Positions 7,305 to 14,931 of a stretch of DNA of 64,000 nt are shown here, in pieces. Position numbers and translations under genes: made by a program. Within the stretch, counting starts at the first letter, position 1. The number at the start of each line of letters is the position of its first letter. The stretch is from Pseudomonas entomophila (GTDB taxonomy: Bacteria > Pseudomonadota > Gammaproteobacteria > Pseudomonadales > Pseudomonadaceae): NCBI RefSeq assembly GCF_013523125.1, contig NZ_JAAMQJ010000002.1, forward strand, positions 124,001 to 188,000, in the 5' to 3' direction. The notes under the pieces were generated by a model. The model was not told the DNA's origin and made no database searches. It worked only from the letters and a program-made list of their open reading frames with translations.

Positions 7305-9122
7305 TCATTCGTCCACACGTACTTCTCGGAACATGCCCATTTCCATGTGGAACAGTAGGTGACAGTGATAGGCCCAACGTCCCAAGGCATCTGCGGTGAC
7401 GCGATAGCTTCGTTTTGAGCCAGGTGGCATGTCGATGGTGTGCTTGCGAACCATGAAGTTGCCGTTCTCGTCCTCCAGATCACTCCACATACCGTGGAGG
7501 TGGATGGGGTGAGTCATCATGGTGTCGTTGACCAAGGTGATGCGAAGACGCTCGCCATATTTCAACCGCAGCGGTTCAGCGTCGGAGAATTTGATACCGT
7601 CGAACGACCACGCGAACTTCTCCATGTGGCCGGTAAGGTGCAGTTCGATTGTCCGTCCAGGCTCTCGACCATCGGGATCGATGAAGGTGCTCCGCAGATC
7701 GGCGTACGTCAGCACTCGACGCCCGTTGTTGCGTAGGCCAATTCCCGGATCGTTCAGCTTTGGCGTTGGCGACATAGTCTGCATATCGACCAGTGGGTTG
7801 TTGGTCTCGGAAGCCGGATGGCTTTGCATTGCGCCGCTCATGCCGGCCATGCCTTCATTGCCCATCCCAGTCATCTTGCTGTGGTCCATACCGGCCATGC
7901 TGCCGTGGTCCATTCCAGCCATCTTGCTGTGATCCATGCCGGCCATGCTGCCCTGGTCCATGCCAGCCATGCTGCCATGATCCATTCCGCCCATGCTGCC
8001 GTGGTCCATGCCCATATCGCTCATGGCGATGATCGGGCGTGGATCTACCGCCGGTACGGGCGCTTGCAAGCCTTCGCGAACTGCCAGGGTGCCTCGGGAA
8101 TACCCGGTACGGTCCATGGATTGCGCGAAAATCGTATAGGCCTGTTCGTTTTCAGGCTCGACGATGACATCGTAGGTTTCAGCAACGGCGATCCGGAACT
8201 CATCGACCGATACGGGTTTGACGTACTGGCCGTCGGCAGCCACAACCGTCATCTTGAGCCCAGGAATCCGGACATCGAAATAGGTCATGGCCGAGCCGTT
8301 GATGAATCGCAGGCGGATCTTCTCGCCGGGCTTGAAGATACCCGTCCAGTTGCCGTTCGGAGCTTGGCCGTTCATGAGGTAGGTGTAGGTATACCCGCTC
8401 ACATCTGCGAGGTCGGTGGGGCTCATCTTCATTTCAGCCCACATCTTCCGATCCGCTACAGCGGCCGACCAGCCTTTCTCGCTCACGTCGTCAACGAAGT
8501 CGCTGACCGTGCGCTTGTGGAAGTTGTAATAGTCGGACTGCTTCTTGAGTTTGGAGAGCACCCGCGCCGGGTCCTCATCCGTCCAATCGCTGAGCATGAC
8601 GACGTAATCGCGGTCATATACAAACGGCTCGGGATCCTTAGCATCGATCACCAGTGCGCCATAGACCCCAGACTGCTCTTGGAGGCCTGAGTGGCTGTGA
8701 TACCAGTAAGTGCCGTTCTGGTGGACCTTGAACTTGTATTCGTACATGCCATCGGGAGCGATGCCGTGAAAGCTCAAGCCCGGCACACCGTCCATATTGG
8801 CGGGCAGGATTATGCCGTGCCAGTGAATGGAGGTGTCCTGTTTCAACCGGTTGCGTACACGCAGCGTCACGGTGTCGCCTTCGCGCCATCGCAGGATCGG
8901 CCCAGGCACGGAGCCGTTGATGGCCATGGCCGTACGAGCTGCCCCCGTAATGTTGACGGGCAGTTCACCGATATACAGGTCGAATTCATTGCCGCTGAGC
9001 ACGTTCGGTTGGCCAGGGCTGGTCACAGCCCAGACCGGCGCGCGCCACATGCCGAGCCCACCCAGAAGTCCGGTAGCGGCCAGGCCTTTGACGAATGATC
9101 GTCTCGTGGTTTTGCTTTGCAT
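7305..9122 (-). CDS. copA: CopA multicopper oxidase, copper resistance
   Basis: A 605-residue periplasmic multicopper oxidase. The N-terminus is a Tat signal (TTRRSFVKGL, ending near VWA). Copper ligands are visible in four blocks: HWHG at 100-103, YHSHSG at 141-146, HPIHLHG at 538-544, and HCHLLFHMEMGMF at 586-598. The last supplies the type 1 site with a Met ligand. Residues ~370-423 are an insertion of tandem GMDHGSMA-like octapeptides. CopA/PcoA proteins oxidise Cu(I) to Cu(II) and bind many coppers in the periplasm. It is transcribed with the four genes after it, and a cop box lies 161 bp upstream. Confidence 0.97.
   Translation of the reverse strand: MQSKTTRRSFVKGLAATGLLGGLGMWRAPVWAVTSPGQPNVLSGNEFDLYIGELPVNITGAARTAMAINGSVPGPILRWREGDTVTLRVRNRLKQDTSIHWHGIILPANMDGVPGLSFHGIAPDGMYEYKFKVHQNGTYWYHSHSGLQEQSGVYGALVIDAKDPEPFVYDRDYVVMLSDWTDEDPARVLSKLKKQSDYYNFHKRTVSDFVDDVSEKGWSAAVADRKMWAEMKMSPTDLADVSGYTYTYLMNGQAPNGNWTGIFKPGEKIRLRFINGSAMTYFDVRIPGLKMTVVAADGQYVKPVSVDEFRIAVAETYDVIVEPENEQAYTIFAQSMDRTGYSRGTLAVREGLQAPVPAVDPRPIIAMSDMGMDHGSMGGMDHGSMAGMDQGSMAGMDHSKMAGMDHGSMAGMDHSKMTGMGNEGMAGMSGAMQSHPASETNNPLVDMQTMSPTPKLNDPGIGLRNNGRRVLTYADLRSTFIDPDGREPGRTIELHLTGHMEKFAWSFDGIKFSDAEPLRLKYGERLRITLVNDTMMTHPIHLHGMWSDLEDENGNFMVRKHTIDMPPGSKRSYRVTADALGRWAYHCHLLFHMEMGMFREVRVDE
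7855..8010 (-). repeat. Tandem 24-bp coding repeat (GMDHGSMA units) within copA
   Basis: About six to seven imperfect 24-bp units encode GMDHGSMG, GMDHGSMA, GMDQGSMA, GMDHSKMA, GMDHGSMA, GMDHSKMT and a decayed GMGNEGMA. Related repeats occur in the next two genes of the operon (6600-6890 and 7015-7120). The unit length is in frame, so copy-number change would alter only the number of Met/His metal sites. Confidence 0.85.
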
Positions 9123-9280
9123 GCCGTTGCGTCCAGTCAGGTAGATCGCTGATATCCAGGCTGCTCGATGGCGCAGCCCTTGGGTTCGTTGGAGCTCTCA
9201 CCAGTCTCGTAGACTTTCGCTACTGCGCGAGGCTGATGAGAGGCCGTAGTCTGAAACTGCCATAGTTCAGATTCCGGAGT

Positions 9281-9298
9281 GATTACATTTCTGTAAGC
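9281..9298. promoter_or_regulatory. CopR operator (cop box) upstream of copA
   Basis: GATTACATTTCTGTAAGC contains the inverted repeat TTACA-N4-TGTAA at 9283-9296. The same 18 bases occur inverted at 18490-18507, before the DUF326 gene. It lies between the small PtrA-like gene and copA, so copA probably has its own copper-induced promoter. CopR binding is inferred from the match to the known Pseudomonas cop-box form. Confidence 0.8.
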
Positions 9299-9303
9299 TC
9301 GGA

Positions 9304-9510
9304 TCAGCAGCTCTCGTGGCCGACATGCTTGCTGGACTGTGCGGCGACCGGCGGCTGCTCTTTCTCCTGCTGCGCAACCTGATAGGCCTGCATGGAGTTT
9401 TGGCGAGCCGCTTCCATCCGCGCAAAGGTCCGGTCCGCGCCGCCCTCTGCCAGGGCGATGCCTGCCATGCCGAAGGTAACGACCACCACAATTGCTTTGA
9501 CCATGTTCAT
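9304..9510 (-). CDS. PtrA-like small secreted protein
   Basis: A 68-residue protein starting at ATG 9510 (an alternative ATG is at 9504), with CTGGAGAT upstream. It has a signal peptide (MNMVKAIVVVVTFGMAGIALA) and a short mature part AEGGADRTFARMEAARQNSM followed by QAYQVAQQEKE and a tail ending HVGHESC. The mature start resembles that of the DUF2790 protein at 3860-4192, but the DUF2790 half is absent. This N-terminal family includes the copper-inducible PtrA of P. aeruginosa. It is first in the minus-strand copper cluster, divergent from copR. Function unknown. Confidence 0.75.
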   Translation of the reverse strand: MNMVKAIVVVVTFGMAGIALAEGGADRTFARMEAARQNSMQAYQVAQQEKEQPPVAAQSSKHVGHESC

Positions 9511-9575
9511 CTGGAGATCCTCAGTGGGTTCTGCGCCTCATGGCGTCAGGTACAGGGTCAAATTAGCCTCGCGGT

Positions 9576-9615
9576 GCTGTCAGAAAACTGATCGCGACAT
9601 TACTTTTCCGTCAGC
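9576..9615. promoter_or_regulatory. Two degenerate cop boxes between the ptrA-like gene and copR
   Basis: GCTGTCAGAAAACTGATC (9576-9593) matches the inverted consensus GCTTACAGAAATGTAATC at 13 of 18 positions. CATTACTTTTCCGTCAGC (9598-9615) matches GATTACATTTCTGTAAGC at 14 of 18. Their starts are 22 bp apart, about two helical turns. They sit in the divergent intergenic region of the small secreted protein and copRS, where autoregulation would act. Confidence 0.45.
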
Positions 9616-9675
9616 TTCTGGTTGGGCGTCTTTTTTCCTGCAAACTGGAGATGCACTCCGCGTGGATGAGAGCAG

Positions 9676-10353
9676 ATGAAATTACTCGTAGCCGAAGATG
9701 AGCCGAAAACCGGTGTCTACCTCCAGCAAGGCCTAACAGAGGCTGGCTTCACTGTAGACCGGGTGATGACAGGCACTGACGCCCTGCAACAGGCGCAGAG
9801 CGAAGCGTATGACTTGCTGATCTTGGACGTAATGATGCCGGGGCTCGATGGCTGGGAGGTCCTGCGCAAGATCCGGGCAGCGGGGAAAGACGTGCCGGTC
9901 CTCTTTCTCACGGCCCGTGATGGCGTAGATGATCGCGTTAAAGGCTTGGAGCTGGGTGCTGATGACTACCTTGTGAAGCCCTTTGCGTTCTCTGAGCTGT
10001 TGGCTCGGGTCCGCACACTGCTGCGCAGAGGCAACGGTGGTTCTGCTCAAACCACCATGAAGATGGCGGACCTTGAGGTTGACCTGCTCAAGCGCCGGGC
10101 TACGCGAAACGGCAAGCGGATCGACCTTACTGCCAAGGAGTTTGCCCTTTTGGAGCTGCTCATGCGCCGACGCGGGGAGGTGCTCCCCAAGTCGCTGATC
10201 GCTTCTCAGGTCTGGGACATGAACTTCGACAGTGACACCAACGTGATCGAGGTCGCGATTCGCCGACTGCGGGCCAAGATTGATGACGACTTCGCGCCAA
10301 AGCTCATCCATACCGCCCGAGGCATGGGCTACATGATGGATGTGGCAGAGTGA
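9676..10353 (+). CDS. copR: CopR/CusR heavy-metal response regulator
   Basis: A 225-residue OmpR-type regulator. The receiver domain has the acidic pair E7/D8, phospho-acceptor D51 in [11 protein letters not shown]79 and K101 in LVKPF. The C-terminal winged helix is typical ([14 protein letters not shown]...GMGYMM). In Pseudomonas, CopR activates copper resistance genes at boxes of the form TTACA-N4-TGTAA; three such boxes are in this element. The stop overlaps the start of copS (TGATG). Divergent from the minus-strand copper operon. Confidence 0.95.
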   Translation: MKLLVAEDEPKTGVYLQQGLTEAGFTVDRVMTGTDALQQAQSEAYDLLILDVMMPGLDGWEVLRKIRAAGKDVPVLFLTARDGVDDRVKGLELGADDYLVKPFAFSELLARVRTLLRRGNGGSAQTTMKMADLEVDLLKRRATRNGKRIDLTAKEFALLELLMRRRGEVLPKSLIASQVWDMNFDSDTNVIEVAIRRLRAKIDDDFAPKLIHTARGMGYMMDVAE

Positions 10354-11753
10354 TGCGCCCGCAATCATCGCTCGTCAAGCGACTGACCCTGATGTTCATG
10401 TTCGCGGTGACTGCTGTCTTGGTCGTTGCCGGCGTGGCTTTCTACGGGCTCAGCCAGCACCATTTCCGGATGCTGGATGAGCAGGCGCTCTCCGAAAAGC
10501 TGGAGTCAACGCGTCATATTCTGTCCATTTCAGCAGCGCGAGGCGAGCTCGGCGATCAGGAGCAGCAGCTGCGGGCATTGCTCGGCGCACATCAGGATCT
10601 TTCGGCGAAAATCACCAAGGCTGACGGAACGACCCTTTTTTCAGACTCCAAAGCCTCCCAAATTCCTCAGCGGTTCGAGCAGGCGCGCCAGGGTGCGGTC
10701 TGGGAGTGGCAGGATGAATCGCAGAACTTCCGCGGTATCACCGCCCAGATGACCATCGCGGGCGAGCCGGAACCGGTGACGGCCGTGCTGATGCTCGATG
10801 TCACCACTCACGCGCATTTCTTTGTCACCCTGCAATGGTGGTTCGGCATCGGCTTGGTGATCAGCGCGATTGTGAGCGCAGGCTTGGGCTGGGTCGTTGC
10901 CAAGAGTGGGCTTCGGCCTGTCGGGCAAATCACCAAAGTGGCCACCGGGATGTCGGCAAGATCGCTCCGCGAGCGCATTCCGCTGGAGCCCGTACCGCTA
11001 GAGCTTCAGGAGCTCATCCTGTCTTTCAACGGGATGCTGGGACGGTTGGAGGATGCATTCGTTCGGTTGTCCAACTTCTCTGCCGATATCGCTCATGAGT
11101 TGAGAACGCCGATCAGCAACCTACTTACCCATACCGAAGTGGTGCTCACCAAGAAGCGTGACCTGGATGCCTATGAGGAAAACCTCTATTCGAACCTTGA
11201 AGACCTCAAGCGCATGTCGCGCATGATCGACGACATGCTTTTCCTCGCGAAGGCGGATAACGGTCTGATCGTGCCTGAGCAGATTGATGTGGAGCTCTCC
11301 GAACTCGTATCCAAGCTGTTCGAGTACTACCAGTTTCTGGCTGAGGATCAAGGCATCCAGCTGACCCTCCAAGGTCGTGGCAAGGTTCGTGGCGATCTCT
11401 TGATGATTGACCGAGCGCTTTCCAACCTTTTATCGAACGCGTTGCGCTACACCCCGGAAGGCAACGAGATATCAGTGCAGATCGAGCAAACACGTGAAAA
11501 CGTGACGTTGTCCATACGTAACAGCGGAGTAACCATCGATCCTCAGCACATTGGCAAGATCTTCGACCGGTTCTATCGGGCTGATCCAGCCAGACGCGAA
11601 GGCGGACCAAGCAATGCAGGCCTGGGCCTGTCGATAACACGCTCCATCATCGAGGCTCACAGCGGACGAATTTGGTGTACTTCAGCGGAGGGATTCACAA
11701 CCTTTTACATCAGCCTTCCAGCCTCCAAGCGGTTGTTTGGTGAAGCCTCTTAA
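10353..11753 (+). CDS. copS: CopS/CusS heavy-metal sensor histidine kinase
   Basis: ATG 10353 overlaps the copR stop as TGATG (a GTG at 10350 is also possible), giving 466 residues. Order of parts: first membrane segment ~11-33, periplasmic sensor ~34-160, second membrane segment ~162-183, HAMP, then the kinase core. The phospho-acceptor H248 is in FSADIAHELRTPISNL, with the N box SNLLSNALRYTP and the G2 box GLGLSITRSI near the end. It should sense periplasmic copper or silver ions and phosphorylate CopR. Confidence 0.95.
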   Translation: MRPQSSLVKRLTLMFMFAVTAVLVVAGVAFYGLSQHHFRMLDEQALSEKLESTRHILSISAARGELGDQEQQLRALLGAHQDLSAKITKADGTTLFSDSKASQIPQRFEQARQGAVWEWQDESQNFRGITAQMTIAGEPEPVTAVLMLDVTTHAHFFVTLQWWFGIGLVISAIVSAGLGWVVAKSGLRPVGQITKVATGMSARSLRERIPLEPVPLELQELILSFNGMLGRLEDAFVRLSNFSADIAHELRTPISNLLTHTEVVLTKKRDLDAYEENLYSNLEDLKRMSRMIDDMLFLAKADNGLIVPEQIDVELSELVSKLFEYYQFLAEDQGIQLTLQGRGKVRGDLLMIDRALSNLLSNALRYTPEGNEISVQIEQTRENVTLSIRNSGVTIDPQHIGKIFDRFYRADPARREGGPSNAGLGLSITRSIIEAHSGRIWCTSAEGFTTFYISLPASKRLFGEAS

Positions 11754-11789
11754 TGCTGAATTCATCCCGGTAACCTATATTCGCCCATC

Positions 11790-12137
11790 ATGAAACGCTT
11801 CATTCGACTGCTCACCATCCTGATGCTTATCGTGGCGCTTCCGCTTAACGGGATGGCGGGCATCGATTCGGCGACTGAACCTTGCCCAATGCAGACCATG
11901 GGCATGGAAATGATGGCGGGCATGGACCATGACTGCTGCCAGGACCAAGAGCCGGGCAAGACTGGTGACCATGCCAAATCCTGCAAGGTAGGCCAGGAGT
12001 GCAGAACTGCCAGCACAGTGCAGCTCAGCTTCCTGACGCCTGGACTGACCTATGCCAAGCCACGACCTGCCGATACCTACGCTGTAGGCATAGCAACAGG
12101 TTCTCCCCCCGATCCATGGCGTCCTCCCCGCGTCTGA
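11790..12137 (+). CDS. Small secreted Met/Cys-rich protein ahead of cusC
   Basis: A 115-residue protein starting at ATG 11790. The signal peptide is MKRFIRLLTILMLIVALPLN, cleaved near GMA. The mature start is rich in potential soft-metal ligands: EPCPMQTMGMEMMAGMDHDC, then CQD, CKVGQEC. The tail is Pro-rich and low in metal ligands. I do not recognise a named family. It lies 36 bp after copS and 86 bp before cusC on the same strand, so it may be a periplasmic copper-binding accessory of the Cus system. Confidence 0.65.
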   Translation: MKRFIRLLTILMLIVALPLNGMAGIDSATEPCPMQTMGMEMMAGMDHDCCQDQEPGKTGDHAKSCKVGQECRTASTVQLSFLTPGLTYAKPRPADTYAVGIATGSPPDPWRPPRV

Positions 12138-12223
12138 CTCCCTCTTAATTTCACACCATCGTTCTGCCTAGCAGCGGGCCGATGGCACGCGCCTGGGCGC
12201 TGATCTTTCGAGGAATCATTCTC

Positions 12224-13474
12224 ATGACTCCCCAACGTTTTCAGGGACGAACTCCCACTGCCGTCCTTTTCATACTGCTGCCGGCTGTCTCAGCACAGGC
12301 GACAACGCTGCCGCTGGATGAAGCGCTGCAACTGGCTGAACGCAACGCTCCCTCTCTACAAGCCCGCCAAGAGCAGGCATCAGCTGCGCGCAACTTGGTC
12401 ATTCCAGCGGGCGAACTACCCGATCCGCGCCTGAATCTTGGAGTACAAAACCTGCCGATTGAAGGCGCTGATCGCTGGAGCTTGAACAGAGACTTCATGA
12501 CCATGCAGGTGGTTGGCCTGTCCCAGGACGTACCGAACCGGGACAAACGTAAAGCTCGCGTAGAGACAGCTCAGGCCACGGTCGAGCGAGCCGATGCTGA
12601 GGCGGTCTTCGAGCGCCTGAAGATTCGAGCGGCAACCGCGCAGGCTTGGGTTAATGCGTACACCGTGCAGCGAAAACTTGAACAGTTCGACGCTTTCTAC
12701 AAAGAAAACCAGCTGCTGGCTTCTACGGTGCGGGCGCGCCTGGCCGGTGGCGCAGGCTCGACGACCGATACGCTGGCTCCGAAACAGGAATTGGCGCAGC
12801 TGGACGAGCAGAAGGATGTTTTATTGAGTCAGGCAGCTCAAGCGCGATCCGCGCTGAAGCGCTGGATTGGGCAGGACGCCGAAGTAGGGGCGCCGACGTT
12901 CCCACTCTGGCCTGTAGACGCAGCTGAATACCTGCACTCCGTACATGCCCACCCGGAGCTCAATACCTACAACGCCATGACACGCGAGGCGCAAGCCCAG
13001 GTACACCAGGCCCAGGCAGAAAAGAAGTCGGATTGGTCTTGGGGGGTGGATTATCAGCGTCGTGGCCCGGACTTCAGCAACATGGTCAGCTTGCAAGTCA
13101 GCTTCCAGCTGCCGTTGTTCACCGGCTCCCGGCAAGACCCGATGATTGCGGCACGACGCGCGCAAGTTCGTCAGTTGGAGGATGAGCAGGATGCAGCCCT
13201 GCGCGAGCATCAAGCCCAGCTTGAAACAGACCTTGCCGAGTACCAACGTTTGCAGCGGGCGGTGCGGCGCAGTCGCGAGACGCTTCTACCTCTGGCCGAG
13301 GACCGGGTACGCCTCGCTCTGGCGGACTACCGCGCCGGTAAGTCGCCGTTGAGTGAAGTGCTGTCGGCACGTCGGCAACGCGTGGAAGCGCTGTTACAGG
13401 ATGTGGATCTGCAAGGACAGTTGGCTGCAACAGCAGCGCGTCTGCATTTCGTATATGGAGAGGTGCGGGCATGA
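12224..13474 (+). CDS. cusC: CusC/CzcC-type outer-membrane efflux channel
   Basis: ATG 12224 is preferred to the in-frame ATG 12182 because GAGGAA sits 7 nt before it and it starts the signal peptide (ending VSAQA). The product is 416 residues with the two TolC-family repeats. The first begins LDEALQLAERNAPSLQARQE and the second HPELNTYNAMTREAQAQ; the LADYRAGKSPLSEVLSARRQ block near the end is typical. It is the outer-membrane exit duct of the tripartite efflux pump. The stop overlaps the cusB start (ATGA). Confidence 0.93.
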   Translation: MTPQRFQGRTPTAVLFILLPAVSAQATTLPLDEALQLAERNAPSLQARQEQASAARNLVIPAGELPDPRLNLGVQNLPIEGADRWSLNRDFMTMQVVGLSQDVPNRDKRKARVETAQATVERADAEAVFERLKIRAATAQAWVNAYTVQRKLEQFDAFYKENQLLASTVRARLAGGAGSTTDTLAPKQELAQLDEQKDVLLSQAAQARSALKRWIGQDAEVGAPTFPLWPVDAAEYLHSVHAHPELNTYNAMTREAQAQVHQAQAEKKSDWSWGVDYQRRGPDFSNMVSLQVSFQLPLFTGSRQDPMIAARRAQVRQLEDEQDAALREHQAQLETDLAEYQRLQRAVRRSRETLLPLAEDRVRLALADYRAGKSPLSEVLSARRQRVEALLQDVDLQGQLAATAARLHFVYGEVRA

Positions 13475-14931
13475 GGAATAGGTCGATTGGGTTGGTTGTG
13501 GCTGCTGCCCTTGCTATTGGAGCAGGCGCGGGCTTCTGGCTAGGTGGACGGGGCACGGTTACCCCATCGCAGCCAGTAGGTGAGCAAAAAGCGCTGTATT
13601 GGTACGACCCGATGTATCCCCAGCAGCATTTCCCGGCACCCGGAAAGTCGCCGTTCATGGACATGCCGCTCGTGCCCAAGTATTCAGGCGAGACGGATGA
13701 CAAGGGGCAGCCTGCGGTTCAGGTCTCGGCTGGGCTCCAGCAAAATCTCGGGATGCGATTGGCAACGGTGATGGCTGGCAGGCTTGAACGATCCCTGAGC
13801 GTGAGCGGCGTTCTGGCGTTCGACGAACGCGACTTCAGCGTGTTGCAGGCCCGTACTGGCGGTTACGTCGAACGCGTATATGGCCGGGCGGCGGGGGATA
13901 TAGTTGCTAAAGGGGCTCCCCTAGCCGATGTGCTGACCCCGGAGTGGGCTGGTTTGCAGGAGGAATATCTGGCGTTGCGGCATTCCGGCGACGCTCAACT
14001 GACAGCGGCGGCACGACAGCGGCTCCTGCTCTCCGGCATGCCGGTCTACCTGATCAACCGGGTCGCGAGCACTGGAAAGGTACAGCTCTCGGTCACACTT
14101 TCCGCGCCCACTGCCGGTGTCATCCAGGTTCTCGATCTGCGACCCGGCATGACGCTGACGCCGGGGACTACCTTGGCAAGGATCAACGGAGTGGCCAACG
14201 TCTGGCTGGAAGCCGCTGTGCCAGAAGCCCAGGCTCAAGGCCTGCGCGAAGGCCAGCCTGTGCAAGCGCAATTGCCAGCTTTCCCAGGCGATCCGGTACC
14301 GGGCAAGTTGACCGCGCTGTTGGCTGATGCCGATTTGCAAAGCCGCACGTTGCGCCTGCGTATCGAGTTGCCCAACCCGGATGGACGGCTTCGTCCTGGG
14401 ATGACCGCTCAAGTGGCTCTCAATCCCGGCGTGTCTGCCGAGCAGAGCCTCTTGGTGCCTGCCGAGGCGGTCATACGTACCGGCAAGCGGGATCTGGTGA
14501 TGCTGGCTGAAGAAGGTGGTCGCTTCCGACCGGTGGAAGTCGTGTTGGGTCAGGAGAGCAAGGGGCAAGTTGCGGTGTTGCAGGGCCTTCAGGCAGGTCA
14601 GCGCATCGTAGCGTCGGGGCAATTCCTACTGGACTCCGAAGCTAATTTGAAAGGCATCGAAGCGGCGACGGCGCAAGACGCTCAGCCAAAAGCGGGGCCC
14701 GCCTTACATGAAGCGAACGGCCGTATCGTGCAGATAGACGGAGCCCAGCTCACCGTTGACCATGGTCCCTTCCTCACCCTGGGTATGCCTGGGATGACCA
14801 TGACCTTCCCGGTGGCTGATCAGTCGCTCCTTGATGGCCTCAAGGTCGGTGCACAGATTCGCTTTGGGATACGCGAACGCGACGAGGGCATGGTGGTTGA
14901 GCAGATCAAAGTGTTGGAGGGCCAACCATGA
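13471..14931 (+). CDS. cusB: CusB-type membrane fusion protein with fused CusF domain
   Basis: A 486-residue periplasmic adaptor. After an N-terminal membrane anchor it has the heavy-metal-binding segment YWYDPMYP (43-50) and [10 protein letters not shown] (62-71), then the barrel-sandwich and beta-barrel domains. The last ~70 residues (from ~417) are a CusF-like domain: HGPF at 431-434 and MPGMTM at 439-444. E. coli CusF uses H36, W44, M47 and M49; here the spacing is kept but the Trp position is M439. Adaptors of this kind collect Cu(I)/Ag(I) and link CusA to CusC. Confidence 0.95.
   Translation: MRNRSIGLVVAAALAIGAGAGFWLGGRGTVTPSQPVGEQKALYWYDPMYPQQHFPAPGKSPFMDMPLVPKYSGETDDKGQPAVQVSAGLQQNLGMRLATVMAGRLERSLSVSGVLAFDERDFSVLQARTGGYVERVYGRAAGDIVAKGAPLADVLTPEWAGLQEEYLALRHSGDAQLTAAARQRLLLSGMPVYLINRVASTGKVQLSVTLSAPTAGVIQVLDLRPGMTLTPGTTLARINGVANVWLEAAVPEAQAQGLREGQPVQAQLPAFPGDPVPGKLTALLADADLQSRTLRLRIELPNPDGRLRPGMTAQVALNPGVSAEQSLLVPAEAVIRTGKRDLVMLAEEGGRFRPVEVVLGQESKGQVAVLQGLQAGQRIVASGQFLLDSEANLKGIEAATAQDAQPKAGPALHEANGRIVQIDGAQLTVDHGPFLTLGMPGMTMTFPVADQSLLDGLKVGAQIRFGIRERDEGMVVEQIKVLEGQP

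Noticed and set aside
7855..8010. Repeat array as a mobile or CRISPR feature
   Set aside because: It is in frame in copA and encodes GMDHGSMA units, so it is a coding repeat.
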